Shown here piece after piece: positions 23,096 through 34,700 of a stretch of 64,000 bases of DNA. Both the position numbers and the translations under genes were made by a program. Origin of the DNA: Nectonema munidae (lineage: Eukaryota > Nematomorpha > Nectonematoida > Nectonematidae). The notes beneath the pieces were generated by a model. The model saw only the letters and a list, made by a program, of their open reading frames with translations, searched no databases and was not told the DNA's origin. The stretch lies in the NCBI GenBank assembly GCA_030549495.1, contig JAUIRK010000475.1:1-64000 (forward strand), written 5' to 3'. Numbering within the stretch: the first letter of the stretch is position 1; each line of letters begins with the position of its first letter.

Positions 23096-23099
23096 TAAA
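23094..23099 (+). terminator. poly(A) signal overlapping the stop codon of copy 1
   Basis: AATAAA overlaps the TAA stop (23,093-23,095), so the 3' UTR could be very short. T-rich sequence (GTTTTTAACATTTGTC) follows at a normal distance for the downstream element. Confidence 0.45.
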
Positions 23100-25698
23100 T
23101 GAAAGTTTTTAACATTTGTCATTTAATTGCACTATTTTTACTTTGAAACAAATAACTGATTTTTGAAATGTAAGTAAAATTGATTATATTCCTTAATTTG
23201 GTACTCTCAGAATCACATCCTCAGTCTGATTAGTCTGAAATGGTTAACATTGAAATTTCTAACGGGTAAAGATCATTTAGACCTGTTTCAGAATAAGAAT
23301 TTAACATCCTATTCTCCTGATTTTAAATACTAATTATACCTGAATTATTTTAAAAAAATATTATGCTTCCGTACATAAAAAGTAAACATATCGGAGGTGT
23401 TTGTGCGATCATTTGAATAGTCTAAAATTATTCAATAAATGTTCAAATATAATTGCTTAAATTCTAGCGTAATTTGTTTCGTTAAAACTAAAAAAGTATT
23501 ACTTTTTTTTTTATTCATTCAGATCAAAGAGTTTTTGTACTCCTTATTTCAAAATTGATCAATTAATTTTCCTAGACATTTTATCTCGTTGTGTTGATTA
23601 TTTCCGTATGTTTGCATGTTTAGAAAAAAGTGCAAATTCTCTCCAAAGTGCAAAATGTTTATGACTATTTTATATCTTTAATTGGTAATGGAAATTTGAT
23701 TAACTTTCGTATCAAAAATAATATTACGCGTTAAATTTGCCCAAATAATAATTCCTGTGTTTCATTTTTATAGCATGTGTTCCCAACGGAAAAATGATTG
23801 GAATAGCGATCCAGAGTATTCTCTCTAGTTCAAATCTAAGAATTTGTAGGTGTATTCATGTAAAAACGGATGCAAAGTTTTGATATCACGTTCATCATGT
23901 GACAGTTCTCATTTCCATTGTTCATTGTTCAATTTAAACTTTAAAGCATGACGACTGATGATTGATACAATTGTAATTTTTGCTCACATCTCAATTGTTC
24001 CATTTTTGCGTTTATCTTTTCTTATCAATCAGCACAGAGATGTTTAACTATTGGAACTGGTTTATTGTACTCAGTTTTTAAAGGAGCACGGAGCTCTTTC
24101 AGGCGAACTGAGTAGGGAAATACCAGGCATGTTTTATTCCTATTCTACAGGAGGACAGCCTTAAAGATGCGAGTGTTTATAGAAAATTTTCATTTTTTAG
24201 GATTTCTAAGCTTTCTCTGTAAATCATTGTTATGTAAATTATGAATTATTTTCTCTATGATTTTGCATCACTTTCCCTATCGGTTTTACATTGGCACCTG
24301 CTTTTCATGACTTGATCGACAACATTTGAAAATATAATGACCAGGTACGGACATTTGGAGGGAGTATCTTTATATATCTCAAGGCAGTCGCATAGATGAT
24401 TCTTCTTCTTATCCAGAATGTGTCTTTATTTATTTAAAAAACATTTTGTTCTTCATACTTAGATATAAAACAAATTTCCATAAAGGTAAAGGTACTATTA
24501 GATTATGTTTTCATCTAGAAGGCGCAATTACGCTGCTTGTATCAATGTGTGGATATCCATTGAATAAATTAAGCACACTTATTACATTTCATAGTGGCCT
24601 ATACGAATCTAGTCTCAAAAATGTGTATGCGGATGAGAGTTAAAATATATCATATACACATCTCTAAAACAATTATGGAGATGAAAACTTTTCGTATATT
24701 CATTTTCTTGGCGTTGTCATGAATTTGTGTCAGGTAGCGAAAAAAATTTTAGAAGAAAAGGACGAAAATTTTGTTTAAAACAATTTGACAAGGGGCTCCT
24801 AAAATAAACCACTCCTTTAGTTATGTCTTTTTCCATTTTTGTTAACTACCTCTAAACCAGAAATCACTAAATTCGGACCTTAGTTAATCTGACACTTTGA
24901 ATATACCAGAAATCTTTAATTTAGTAAAATTATTGAGTGTCAATCAACAACTGAGCTTAAAATAAGTTTAAAAGGAATGTTAAAAAAATTGTTTCCACCC
25001 AATAGGATCAGTACACCTAAATATTAACTTACAAATCTAATGTAAATAAAAAAAAATTGTTGTACTTTTAGTAAAACTGACATTCAATTTTGGTTCTGGT
25101 CAAGTTCATAGTGAGAGAAATCGATTAAGCAAAGTCTCATTTTTTTATTAATAAGAATCACTAAAAGGGATATCAATTAATGTGCTGAATGACTGGATAT
25201 CGTTTCGCCTCCTCACCACCTTATGATTGGTGATTTATTTGCCCTTCTAAGAGACGCACACAGAAACGCATGTTCGATTTAATTGTGAAATTGACCTTGA
25301 AATGACTGATGGTATCTCGTGTAAGTCTGTCATCTAAAGTAATATTGTATTTCTACTCTATGCACGATATTACTTCGCAGCCTCCTTTTCTCGGTATTTT
25401 CCGTGAGTGATCGTATGTGTGCACGTATTATACTTCTCATTCTTCATTCATCATCTCTTTGAGTCCATTATCACGAAATCTGACTACAGGTATCAGTAGA
25501 GAGCGATATTGGTATTAGCTGTTATCTTTTACACCGCAATTGTAGTATCATAGTGGCAATCTTGCTTTCTTCTGTGCTCTTGGTTTCCTTGAACACCCGC
25601 ACTCATTAAAGGATAACAATAATATCTTGTTTCATGCTCTGTCAAAGATATCAACATCTCCAAGAGACCTTAAGAGAAACTCTATAATCGCCCTTTCT
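23100..25698. other. intergenic region between the two transporter genes
   Basis: About 2.5 kb of AT-rich DNA without a recognisable gene. It holds one SINE family B fragment. The last 500 bases are less AT-rich and probably hold the copy 2 promoter, but no clear TATA box was seen. Confidence 0.45.
24484..24560 (-). repeat. SINE family B fragment, tail end
   Basis: AAAGGTAAAGGTAC, GTTTTCATCTAGAAGGCGCA and CGCTGCTTGTATC match the left part of the copy at 33,520-33,666. The tRNA-like head is missing. A 5'-truncated copy on the minus strand is typical for SINEs. Confidence 0.5.
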
Positions 25699-27342
25699 AT
25701 GAGTAGTAGTAGAGGAGAAGTTGGAGGCAATATGACATCGCGTCAACACCGAATTGCCTCAGTCTATGTGGATGATGATGTTCATGCGCCAGATGATACA
25801 GATCTCTTTATAGAGTACCAGGAGAGTTGTAAGCGCTCTACCGGTAATTGGACCACTGGCTCCGTTGCCAGACACAGCACCGTCTTCTCCCATGTTATTG
25901 ATAGTGCGTCTTTGTTGATGTCTGAAGATGACGGTGATACCGGTGGTCTTTCACGTTCTCTCCGAAACGTCTTATTTGTTATCATGTGTGCTGTAAACTT
26001 TTCAACGTCCACCTGTTTTGCCATCATTGCTCCCTTCTTTCCCATTGTTGCAAGTGAAAAGGGCGTTTCAATGACCTACATTGGAGGAATTTTCGCGGTT
26101 TTCCAAGGAATCCAAATTATCACTTCTCCGATTTTCGGGTCATGCGTCTACTACTTCGGTCCAAAAGCTCTGTACATGTTTGGCGCCGTCGTGTCTTGTG
26201 TCACTACGCTCGCATTCGGTTTCACGATTTACTTGAACGACGTTTTCGCGTTTAGCGCGTCTACGTTTCTTCTGCGTTGCTTACAGGGTATCGGCTGCTC
26301 TGCCTACCTTTGCGCTTCCTTTGTTTGCCTAGCCAAGTTTTTCCCCAAAGAAGTTTCCACAAAATTTGGTATTCTGGAAACATTTGCCGGCCTCGGATAC
26401 ATGATAGGACCTCCGTTGGGCGGAATCCTCTTTGAATTCGGTGGCTTCTTCACTCCTTTCGTGGTGATGTCGGTCCTTCTTTTCGTACTCACGCTTGCCT
26501 CCTTCTTCCTCCTACCAAAGTCACTATCTCACTCCCTCCCCTCCTCTTCCGAGGGTAATGACGATCGAAATGGCATTCTCGCTTTTCTCTCCCTGTTTGC
26601 GTATCCGAATACGGTCTTCACCATTTTTGTTGTCTTCATCGCCACCCTCAACGTTGGATTCATCGACCCCACGCTTGCTCCGCACCTCGCCACCTTCGAT
26701 CTGTCGTCTGCGGCGATAGGAGCGGTCTTCATGGCTCTCTCATTGGCCTACACCGTCACAGCCAGTCTGGTTGGGGACTTGGTCAACATGTGCTCGCATG
26801 CGCAGCGTGTTGGCATCATGCTCCTCGCTACACTCGCTTGTGCCACCTCTCTCTTCCTCTCTGGCCCATTTCCCCTTCTTCAACTGCCCTCCTCCGTGCC
26901 CCAGATCGTTGTTTGCCAGGTGTTGCTGGGGTTCGGCTTCGCCTTCCAACTCGTCACAAGCTTTTGCGACTTATTTCATCAGACCCTCTTCAACGGCTAT
27001 CCCGACAACATCAACACTCACGGCATCTGCTCAGGCTTGTACGCGTGCTTCATTTCTGCAGGCGCATTCACGGGACCCCTCCTTGCCGGCTTCCTCCTTG
27101 ACAAAACGTCTTCATTTGCTTGGTCCTCCTCTGCCATTTCTCTCTTGAATGTAATAGTTGTTTTTCTCCTTCTCTTCTACCTAGCGCTGCATCTCATCTC
27201 TCACAGAAAACTGGCCCCAAATATTTCTTCCAAAGCAGACGAAGGAGGCGAAGAAAATGCTGCATTACTGGGAGCTGCTAAAAAAGACGTTCATAGAGAG
27301 TATAAAACTCTCTCTCCAAACTCAAACGTCATCATGACTTAG
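25699..27342 (+). CDS. SLC18B1-like major facilitator transporter (copy 2), intronless
   Basis: This single-exon gene gives 547 residues from the ATG at 25,699. No ATG occurs further upstream in the frame before a stop, and a second ATG in frame at 25,732 is possible. The first 90 residues are a hydrophilic acidic tail, longer than in copy 1. The 12-helix MFS core has NFSTSTCFAIIAPFFPIVA at helix 1, GSCVYYFGPKALYMFG after helix 2, CSAYLCASFVCLAKFFP, and GILETFAGLGYMIGPPLGG with intact motif C. It continues with GFIDPTLAPHLAT and HGICSGLYACFISAGAFTGP. The C-terminal tail carries ENAALL (residues 519-524), an E-x-x-x-L-L endosomal/lysosomal sorting signal that human SLC18B1 also has near its end. 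The likely role is vesicular or lysosomal amine or polyamine uptake. It lies 2.6 kb downstream of copy 1 on the same strand. Confidence 0.92.
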   Translation: MSSSRGEVGGNMTSRQHRIASVYVDDDVHAPDDTDLFIEYQESCKRSTGNWTTGSVARHSTVFSHVIDSASLLMSEDDGDTGGLSRSLRNVLFVIMCAVNFSTSTCFAIIAPFFPIVASEKGVSMTYIGGIFAVFQGIQIITSPIFGSCVYYFGPKALYMFGAVVSCVTTLAFGFTIYLNDVFAFSASTFLLRCLQGIGCSAYLCASFVCLAKFFPKEVSTKFGILETFAGLGYMIGPPLGGILFEFGGFFTPFVVMSVLLFVLTLASFFLLPKSLSHSLPSSSEGNDDRNGILAFLSLFAYPNTVFTIFVVFIATLNVGFIDPTLAPHLATFDLSSAAIGAVFMALSLAYTVTASLVGDLVNMCSHAQRVGIMLLATLACATSLFLSGPFPLLQLPSSVPQIVVCQVLLGFGFAFQLVTSFCDLFHQTLFNGYPDNINTHGICSGLYACFISAGAFTGPLLAGFLLDKTSSFAWSSSAISLLNVIVVFLLLFYLALHLISHRKLAPNISSKADEGGEENAALLGAAKKDVHREYKTLSPNSNVIMT

Positions 27343-27407
27343 CTTATTTCTTTTTTCAGGAAGTCTGTTTTCAAAAAAGTAGTATTTTTTTATTTTCAAT
27401 TTATCAG

Positions 27408-27413
27408 AATAAA
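27408..27413 (+). terminator. poly(A) signal of copy 2
   Basis: AATAAA lies 66 bases after the stop codon, followed by a T-rich and TG-containing stretch (GTTGATTCCTTC). Confidence 0.55.
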
Positions 27414-29442
27414 GTTGATTCCTTCATCTCAATTTTCAATGTATTTTATACATGATTTCATAAGAGAGAGTGTAGCGCAGTGGCGAATAGAGAAATTTCT
27501 TATAGAGGGCCGAAATCTATTTAAATTTTTTACAATTTTGTTAAAAGTCTTCAGAGAATACGACAGCTGTATTATGTCTTTTAGAATGACTAATTACCTA
27601 TGTTTTCATATTTTTAACATTATTTTGCCATGAATAAATTGCCAAAATTTATTTTTTATACATCTAAGCCTAAGGGTAGTAAGGGTAATTTTCAATGCCA
27701 TTTTTCATGGGGGGGGGGCTAGGCCCATTAGCCTTTTCGTTTTTTATCTTTTTTTTTATGAAAAAGAGTGGACGAGTTAAATTTTTTATTTTTAACTCTA
27801 AAAGGAGATTTGATAGCAGTTCATAAATGCGCGTGCCGTTATATAAAAATATAGATAACATATATTGAATGAAACAATGGGGAATTTAAATAACATAAGA
27901 GTGCAGAAACTTTTCACGTATAACTTGATTGTCAATTTCTTATGTTTTGGTGGATTTTGCTATTACATTCATGGCTCCATTTTTAAGACCCCACCCTGCC
28001 ATTGCCCATTTTTATTTTAAGTTCGTACTGGAATAATTCGTTTAAAATTTTCTATTATTTATAGTCCCACTGAATGTTAAAGACTTATAATCTTTCTTGA
28101 TGTGCCTCCATTGTCTTTTCCAAAAATGCAAAGGTTATTTCATCGAAACATCTCAAAAGACTTTCGCCTGCTTATCTAGACGCGTCTGTGGAGCTCGTTT
28201 CCAAATTTTTAACTGTTATAAAAATGATTATTTTTCTGATATTCACATGTAAAACCCAAGGTAACCTTAGGACAACACACGCATACAATAACGTACACAC
28301 CATTTTTACTTTAATTTCATTTTTAAACTCTTTGAAGAGTAGTGTATATATGTTTTGCATTGAAATAGAAAGCAGGTGATTAGTCTTCAGAATTCGGGGC
28401 CTCCCAGCGTAAAAAAGAAATTCATTTATTTGTTCTCTCATTACCCAAGGCTCTATACCAAATTTTGCACGATTCCCATTACTATTCTGCTTCTTTTTGA
28501 GCGGTGGACCTTTAACCCCCCTTCCTGAAAGTGATTTCAAGGGGTGTAAAGGCCCTCGCTGCATCAATAATTTTGAATTTTTTTTAATTTTATATCTTAT
28601 GTCATTAAAATGCTTGTTTTGTCTGTGAGTAGACTTTCTATATTAGTTTATTTCGGTTGAGTTTCAGACACACATTTTTTTTAATTGTAAAAAAAAGTTT
28701 CCCCCAATAATTTCAAGGACCTGCGCCTCTGTATTGAACAGTATGCAGGGGCTGGCCTAGAAGAAAATCTATCCCTGGGCGATTTAATAACTTTTTTTCT
28801 AAAAAAGCTTTTTTTTCTAAAAAGGCAGGAAATACTAGATTTGTTATCGTAAATTGATCTAGGAGAGGAAGTCAAGCTTTCTTTTTTGTAATGATCATTA
28901 ACTTTTTTTTCTGTTATAAATAGCAAGTTTTCTTTTATGTTTTAATCATTCCTTTTATAAGTTTGAATGATAAAGGCAATAATTTTCTAAATTTTTACAA
29001 CTTATTTTAAAACCCTTTTCGCTAATTTTTCCTCCTTTCTCAAAAAGATAAAAAGATCCCCACTCGCCTCTAGGATTGTTCTATAAAAAATTTCCCACGG
29101 TCGTTTTTATAACATTTTTTTCGGAATATTCAACATACGAAAGCATTTAGAATGAATGCCTAGCTAGAGTATAGCACTCGTTTTAGACAAGGAATTCTCA
29201 CTCATATAATCTCATACGGATTTGAAGTTAAAAGTTTTTTTGAGAAAATTTAACTAACTTGATCGAGGTATACACTTATATGCGCAAAAATTATTTGTAG
29301 AAGGGAGGACGTTCGCCATCCTTTCAATATCTGTTGTATGTTACTATTTTGCATTATGTAAATGTTAGTAAACTGCGAATCACTTCTTTGAGGATTTGTG
29401 ATATTTTTCATAAAAGAAAATAATACAGTGCAAATGCTTCAT

Positions 29443-29581
29443 TTAAACCCATTAAGTGCCATAGAAATCAGACGATATTTAAAAAAACGCAGACGATTTA
29501 TATTCAAAGTCATTGAAAAAAGCAGACGAAAATGAAATTACTTATGTTCCCAAATGGGAACATTGGGACTTGATGGGTTAA
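29443..29581. mobile_element. piggyBac-like MITE, GCAGACGA family, copy 1
   Basis: The left end reads TTAAACCCATTAAGTGCC and the right end reads GGGACTTGATGGG before TTAA, so the arms are inverted repeats. The interior (GCAGACGATATTT, GCAGACGATTTATATTC, AAAGTCATTGAAAAAAGC, GAAATTACTTATGTTC) is nearly identical to 59,224-59,359. The element has TTAA flanks, is about 139 bp and has no coding capacity. Confidence 0.75.
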
Positions 29582-29798
29582 ACACAGAGGCGTTCATGGT
29601 TGAATTTTTTTGGAGGGGATGATTTAAACTCAAAAATGTAGGATATTCCTAATTTATATAAGTTGTATGCAAAATAATTTCTGAAATGACTTCAAAAATG
29701 AAATTATTGTCATGATGAAAGCCTTAATGCTACGAAAAACAATTAATTTTAAAGGCAAAATTCATTAGATGGGCAAAAAGACATGCATCAGGCTATCA

Positions 29799-29820
29799 CT
29801 CTCTCTCTCTCTCTCTCTCT
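29799..29820. repeat. (CT)11 microsatellite
   Basis: An uninterrupted CT dinucleotide run. Confidence 0.9.
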
Positions 29821-30019
29821 ACCTTGTTTCAAATGCACCACAATTTTACAAGTCAAATAATATATCTGTCAAATTTTTTGCTTTATGCACATTCGCGATT
29901 TCCTTTTTTTCGTTTCTGTAAATATTTACTTTAGTAAATTATTATTATTGTGAATCACCATGTGGCCAACAAATGTTAAATATGTGAACAATATATTTGA
30001 TTTTCAAATCCTGAAGTCT

Positions 30020-30091
30020 GAATGATGATAGGTGGACCGCATGAAAGTAGCGAGTGGAAAGCAATGGGGCTTGTGGGTTGGACATCCCTGT
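30020..30091 (-). repeat. hAT-type terminal sequence
   Basis: The reverse complement starts CAGGGATGTCCAACCCACAA and continues with a GCGGTCCACC motif, which is the CAGGGGTGTCCAA type of hAT terminus. The opposite end was not found. Confidence 0.4.
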
Positions 30092-30436
30092 TTTAAAGTT
30101 TTTTTTACGTATATTTTAGGTATAGTGAATTTAGTTGTGAATGGAAGCCAATGAAACTTTTCAAAAAATGTTTTAAGTATGTCAGGTCGCGTCAAAATTG
30201 AACCTTTCAACTTTGAAGTTTTTTACGCTTATATACACATTTTCGTGTTGGCTAAATTTGGCGGTTATGTTAATTTTTTATGAAAATCAATCAATCTCAA
30301 ATAAATTCTACTATCATGTTTTTTTTGCTAAATGTTATCCTAATTTATTCGGCAAACTGACATTTAGTATGTGGTAGTACTAGTGGCGTAAAAATCACTG
30401 GCTAAAATTTGATCATTTAAAATTTAATTCAGATTA

Positions 30437-30967
30437 TCCAATCAGAAGAGTTCGCACATTCCGCCTTCCTTTCATAAAAATATACGCCACCTTTTTAACT
30501 ATATAATATATAGATGGATCGAGCTTTTCTTTTGATGGGCAGTCAAATTCTTTTAGTTGAACCAATCACATGATTGTTACTTTTTTATTCCCTCAACATG
30601 CTAATCATTAGAAGAGTACAAATGGGAGGATGCCGGCTGTAAGCGTACCAATAAGAAATGATTTAAGAGCGGCGTGACTAATTTTCGCTCCACAACTCCT
30701 TCCTTCATCTCACTCGCTTTTCAGTTGTTTGCTTGGCCTGCTGACCCACACACACACCTTACTGCTTCAATACGACAGTTGTTCAACAGTTACCCCTACT
30801 CAAGCCTGAAGTGATACTGCTCCACAATCATGTTTATATATATATATATATGATGCAACCAATCATCCATCTTTATTTAACACTTATATTATTATACTAC
30901 TTACTTAAACACCATTTTATACCGATTAATACACACGCAACGCTATTATACAAACAATGAGAAGTAG
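30437..30967 (+). promoter_or_regulatory. candidate promoter and 5' UTR exon region of alpha-catenin
   Basis: Three CCAAT motifs (about 30,437, 30,561, 30,648) occur within 215 bases. A TCAGTT initiator-like motif at 30,721-30,726 lies downstream of them in locally GC-richer sequence. A possible splice donor AG|GTAGGT lies at 30,968, and the first coding exon begins with a splice acceptor at 31,643. This would give a 5' UTR exon of roughly 30,723-30,967 and a 0.68-kb intron. It is a proposal from motifs only. Trans-splicing onto 31,644 would be an alternative. Confidence 0.25.
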
Positions 30968-31643
30968 GTAGGTGGGAATAAGATTATTTTTTCTTTTTTA
31001 TCTCTCACTTCGTTCATTTTTTTAAATGACATATTTTTTTATTTATTTATTAAAACTTTCATTAATGATATCTTTGATTTTTATTATTGCTTTTGCTGTT
31101 CAAAAGAGGTATGTTATGCTTTTTGTTTTTTTTATGTTAGTTCCCTTTGAAACTTTCTCTCTGCATAATATATTCTGGATGTCAGGGTTGAGGTTCGAAT
31201 ATGCCAAGGGGAATCGTAGAAGACCTCACTTGGCATTGTTGATGTTCCAAATCCAAACACATAAAATAATTAAAATAAAATTTTTAACTTTACACATAAG
31301 ACAATTTAGAATCAGAAAACCGAATCGTAAAAAACTTTCGTATCCTCCCATCACTAGTTGATGAACATGTAAAGAATATTTGATTGAGTAATAATAACGC
31401 AATATTATAAATGAAATACTATATGGGAATCATTAGAATGTAGAGAATTAAACAAATGTGCCTTGTTAAATAGGGGATTTTCTAGGCAATCATATTAAAT
31501 GCCTATAATGATACGTCATCTATTTTATATCAAAGATCTGAAAGTGATAAATCGGTGTACTAGCCTGAAAATCTCATATTGTTGTATGACCACTAATCCC
31601 TACATCTTGCGATTCTACAAGGCGATATGATTTTTCCTTTTAG

Positions 31644-31747
31644 ATCAAATGCTTGAAAAACCGATTTTCAAAGTAAGATGGGATCCCAAGAACATCGAAA
31701 TCAAGACAAAGTCTGTTCAAAATGCTTTGGAGCCGTTGGTGAATCAG
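31644..31747 (+). CDS. alpha-catenin coding exon 1
   Basis: The acceptor TTTTTCCTTTTAG precedes 31,644 and the ATG is at 31,649, only five bases later. Residues 1-33 contain VRWDPKNIEIKT, matching the conserved alpha-catenin start (WDPK-LEIRT). The donor is CAG|GTATTC, phase 0. Confidence 0.85.
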
Positions 31748-34700
31748 GTATTCCTTTTACCCTTTTCCATGATGTCTCTGAATTGATGGGCTTCGCCATT
31801 CTCTTTGCGTCGTATAACCTAAAATCGTGGTTTCCAAAGGCTGCATAGAAAAAGTATGATACATTGTTATCTTATAAAACCTCAAGAGTTTGGACACGCG
31901 CCACAACCCCTCATATTTTTCAGTCACTATCTTCCGAACCTTGAACTTTATCAAGTTTGATAAAGCTTCTTTGAAGAAGCGAATATATAACTTTGCATTA
32001 AAAAAAATTTTTGTTCCAAACATTGTATTCTTCATCATTGACCAATTAGAACAGCCTACAATTAATTTCAACTTTAATTGATATCCTGTTATGTGTTATA
32101 TCATACGTCATAGTGTTGTATTTATATCATTACATTTTACAGTATACAAATGTGAGAACACTAAACTCAGGATTTAAAAATACATTTACATCAAATGTTC
32201 GATTCAAGCCTGCATTCAACCTATAAAACATTTGAAAACGTACGAGTGCTTACTATTCAACAATTGCGGTGTCTGTTACTCAACGTCCTAATTTCAAGGG
32301 GTATCTTAAGAACTATTGGGAAATCTAATCCAACAAATTCATTCGATATATGTGTATGGTATGGCCAGGCTCATAGCGTAGAAAGAGGTAGTGGTTTTTC
32401 GATTTGTAATTAGCTTATAGTGAGATAGAAAAAGAAAAAATTATGATCGAATTTTTTAAATTTCATTTTTTCATAAATCCAATTTACTAAAAATTTTTAA
32501 AATTTAAGAGCTCTCTAGTTCTAAAGTACATATCGTATATACTCGATTATCGTGGTTCTTGCTTATTATTCCACCATCATGTTTTTCACCCAAAAAAACA
32601 TGATTTTACCACACTTTTCGGGTATCATGCGAATTTCTATATCGAGGAAAAGTTATTCATCCATGATTCGGTGTTGTATTAGAGCGATTTTGGTGAACCT
32701 AATCTTAATAATTTCATGCATTCAATACTTTCCTTCATGATTATTATGTACAAAAGTATAAATGATCATTTTAAACATCAAAATTTGTATATCGTGTATC
32801 ATGCGATTCCATTAAATCAGGTTGCAAACTATGCCTTCAAATGTCACACGGTACACCGAGTAAATTCGGTACATTGCTTTTTCAATATCAACAAAATATA
32901 ACGTAGGTATAAACTAGTGAGGCGACCCAAATTCGTACTAAACGACGTAATATACCGATAACTATATGATCCTTCTATTGCTTCTGAGCTATCCACTTAG
33001 AATCGTTTGGTTTTCCTCTGAAACCCCCTACCCTTCACTAAACAATATGAATTTCAATGTTTTTTTGGCGCGTTTAGGTAACAACTCTGGTGAATGCCAA
33101 AGCCTCCAACCAACGCAAGGGCCAAAGCAAGAAGGGCATCGTTCTGCTCGCCACCGTGGAGGAAGCGATCAAGGTTTTCGTGGATAAAGGAGAGTCCATC
33201 ATCAAGGAGTACCCTTTCTGTGAAAAGGAGATGCGCCTGGCTTTGAATGAGGTAACTGAGTCGCTTACTACATTCTGCGCAACAGCGCCCGCCCTCTCAA
33301 CCATTCTGGCGTTGGCCTCAAGCTTCTTTTTATATCGTTATCATGAACGACACACAATTAGAGTTTCTGCGTCTAAATTTTTAGAAACTTTAAAGATTTT
33401 TAAGCTTCTTCATTCTCGAGAAAATACACATGAGAGTCGAGAAAAGTATTCTCATATAAAAAATATCTAACAACTTTTAGTGTGATTTAAACTTGTAAAT
33501 TATGAGAATCTTTCAAACTATAAAGGTAAAGGTACCGTGGAGTATTTTCATTGAGAAGGCACAATTGTGCCGCTTGTATCGAACTAATAAGAAAGTAGGC
33601 TTGATGCTGGATCGAACCGAAGACCTTGATTTTTCGAAATCCAGTATCTAGACAATCTTACTCACGCCCCTAATATAATGCTTAGTTATCCATACAACCT
33701 ACATCATATTATGCATGTAAGAAAAAAATTTCAATTGTATCTAACATTTTATTTCAGAAACGATTAACTTTAAGAAATAAGTCATTAAAGGCTGTAGCTT
33801 TTTTGAAAAGTTATTGTTCTACTTGTTGGTTATATCTTTTATTCTACTTTCAATATTTACTGACTTTAGGTTGAACAGAGTGGAAGTGCGATGCTGGAGA
33901 CTTCTAAAGACTTTGTAGGCGATCCTTGTTCCGCTTCCAAGCGAAGTGCCATGATAAAGTGCTCACGCAGTCTGCTAGCTTGCGTCACCAGACTCCTCTG
34001 CATTGCGGACATGGTGGACACACACAACCTGCTCATCAAGCTCAAACTTGTAAGCTCTTTTCATTTTACGATTATTCCTCAAATTCCATGTAGAGACTAC
34101 AGAGTTATCTGAATAGCTGTATAAATAAACTAGAAATCGTTGTATTTATTAGGGGTGCGATTTGCCTTTGAAATGAATTGAATTTAAAGCTTTTTTATTT
34201 TTTTAAATATTCTTGTAGTAAAATTTTTTTGTTATAAATGTTTTATATGGGATTAATGCCAGTAGTTAGCAAATTTGATTATTCTTTATCACCACACAAG
34301 GAAAGCAAATCCAAGGCCGGTTTCAACCTTTTTGCCTCTCATCACTTGATTGCAGGCTACTATTCACATTTCTGTGAATCGAACTGAGCCTCAGGGGTAA
34401 AAGAGTGGACAGCACTATTCAAACTCCCCAACCGTTAAGCCACAGTTCTCATTTGTCTTTTGTCCATTTTTGTAATGTTGTCACGTGGTAAGAGATCGCG
34501 AGTTCAATGATTAAAATTATAGAATGTATGAATTTAATTTACATTTGAATATGGAAAACCTATAAAGTGTTCAAGTTATGCACGATTGATTTGTTTTTAA
34601 TATAAATTTTTTGGGATATTCTAATTTGTCGAATTTTTCAGATGCCATTTTAAAATTAGAGTTTAGAAAAAGTTTTACTTCTTTTAGGTTGAAAATGATA

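Larger units (their letters stand above)
27414..30430. other. intergenic region between transporter copy 2 and the alpha-catenin promoter region
   Basis: No supported gene. It contains a 9-G run at about 27,710, a short imperfect palindrome with C/G runs at 28,508-28,560, an isolated CAGGGGCTGGCC motif at 28,746, and the MITE, (CT)n and hAT-like end listed separately. Confidence 0.4.

Noticed and set aside
25627-25698. Upstream start of transporter copy 2 at 25,627
   Set aside because: That position is TTG, not ATG. The first in-frame ATG is at 25,699.
21647-27342. Bacterial origin of the intronless transporter genes
   Set aside because: The proteins match the animal SLC18B1 family throughout, and the genes have eukaryotic TATA and poly(A) signals.
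29799-29820. Functional GAGA-type element at the CT run
   Set aside because: A plain microsatellite explains it; it is 1.8 kb from the next start and not conserved context.
31026-31361. 111-codon open frame upstream of alpha-catenin exon 1
   Set aside because: Hydrophobic start from T-rich DNA, no recognised family, and it lies where a 5' UTR intron is expected.
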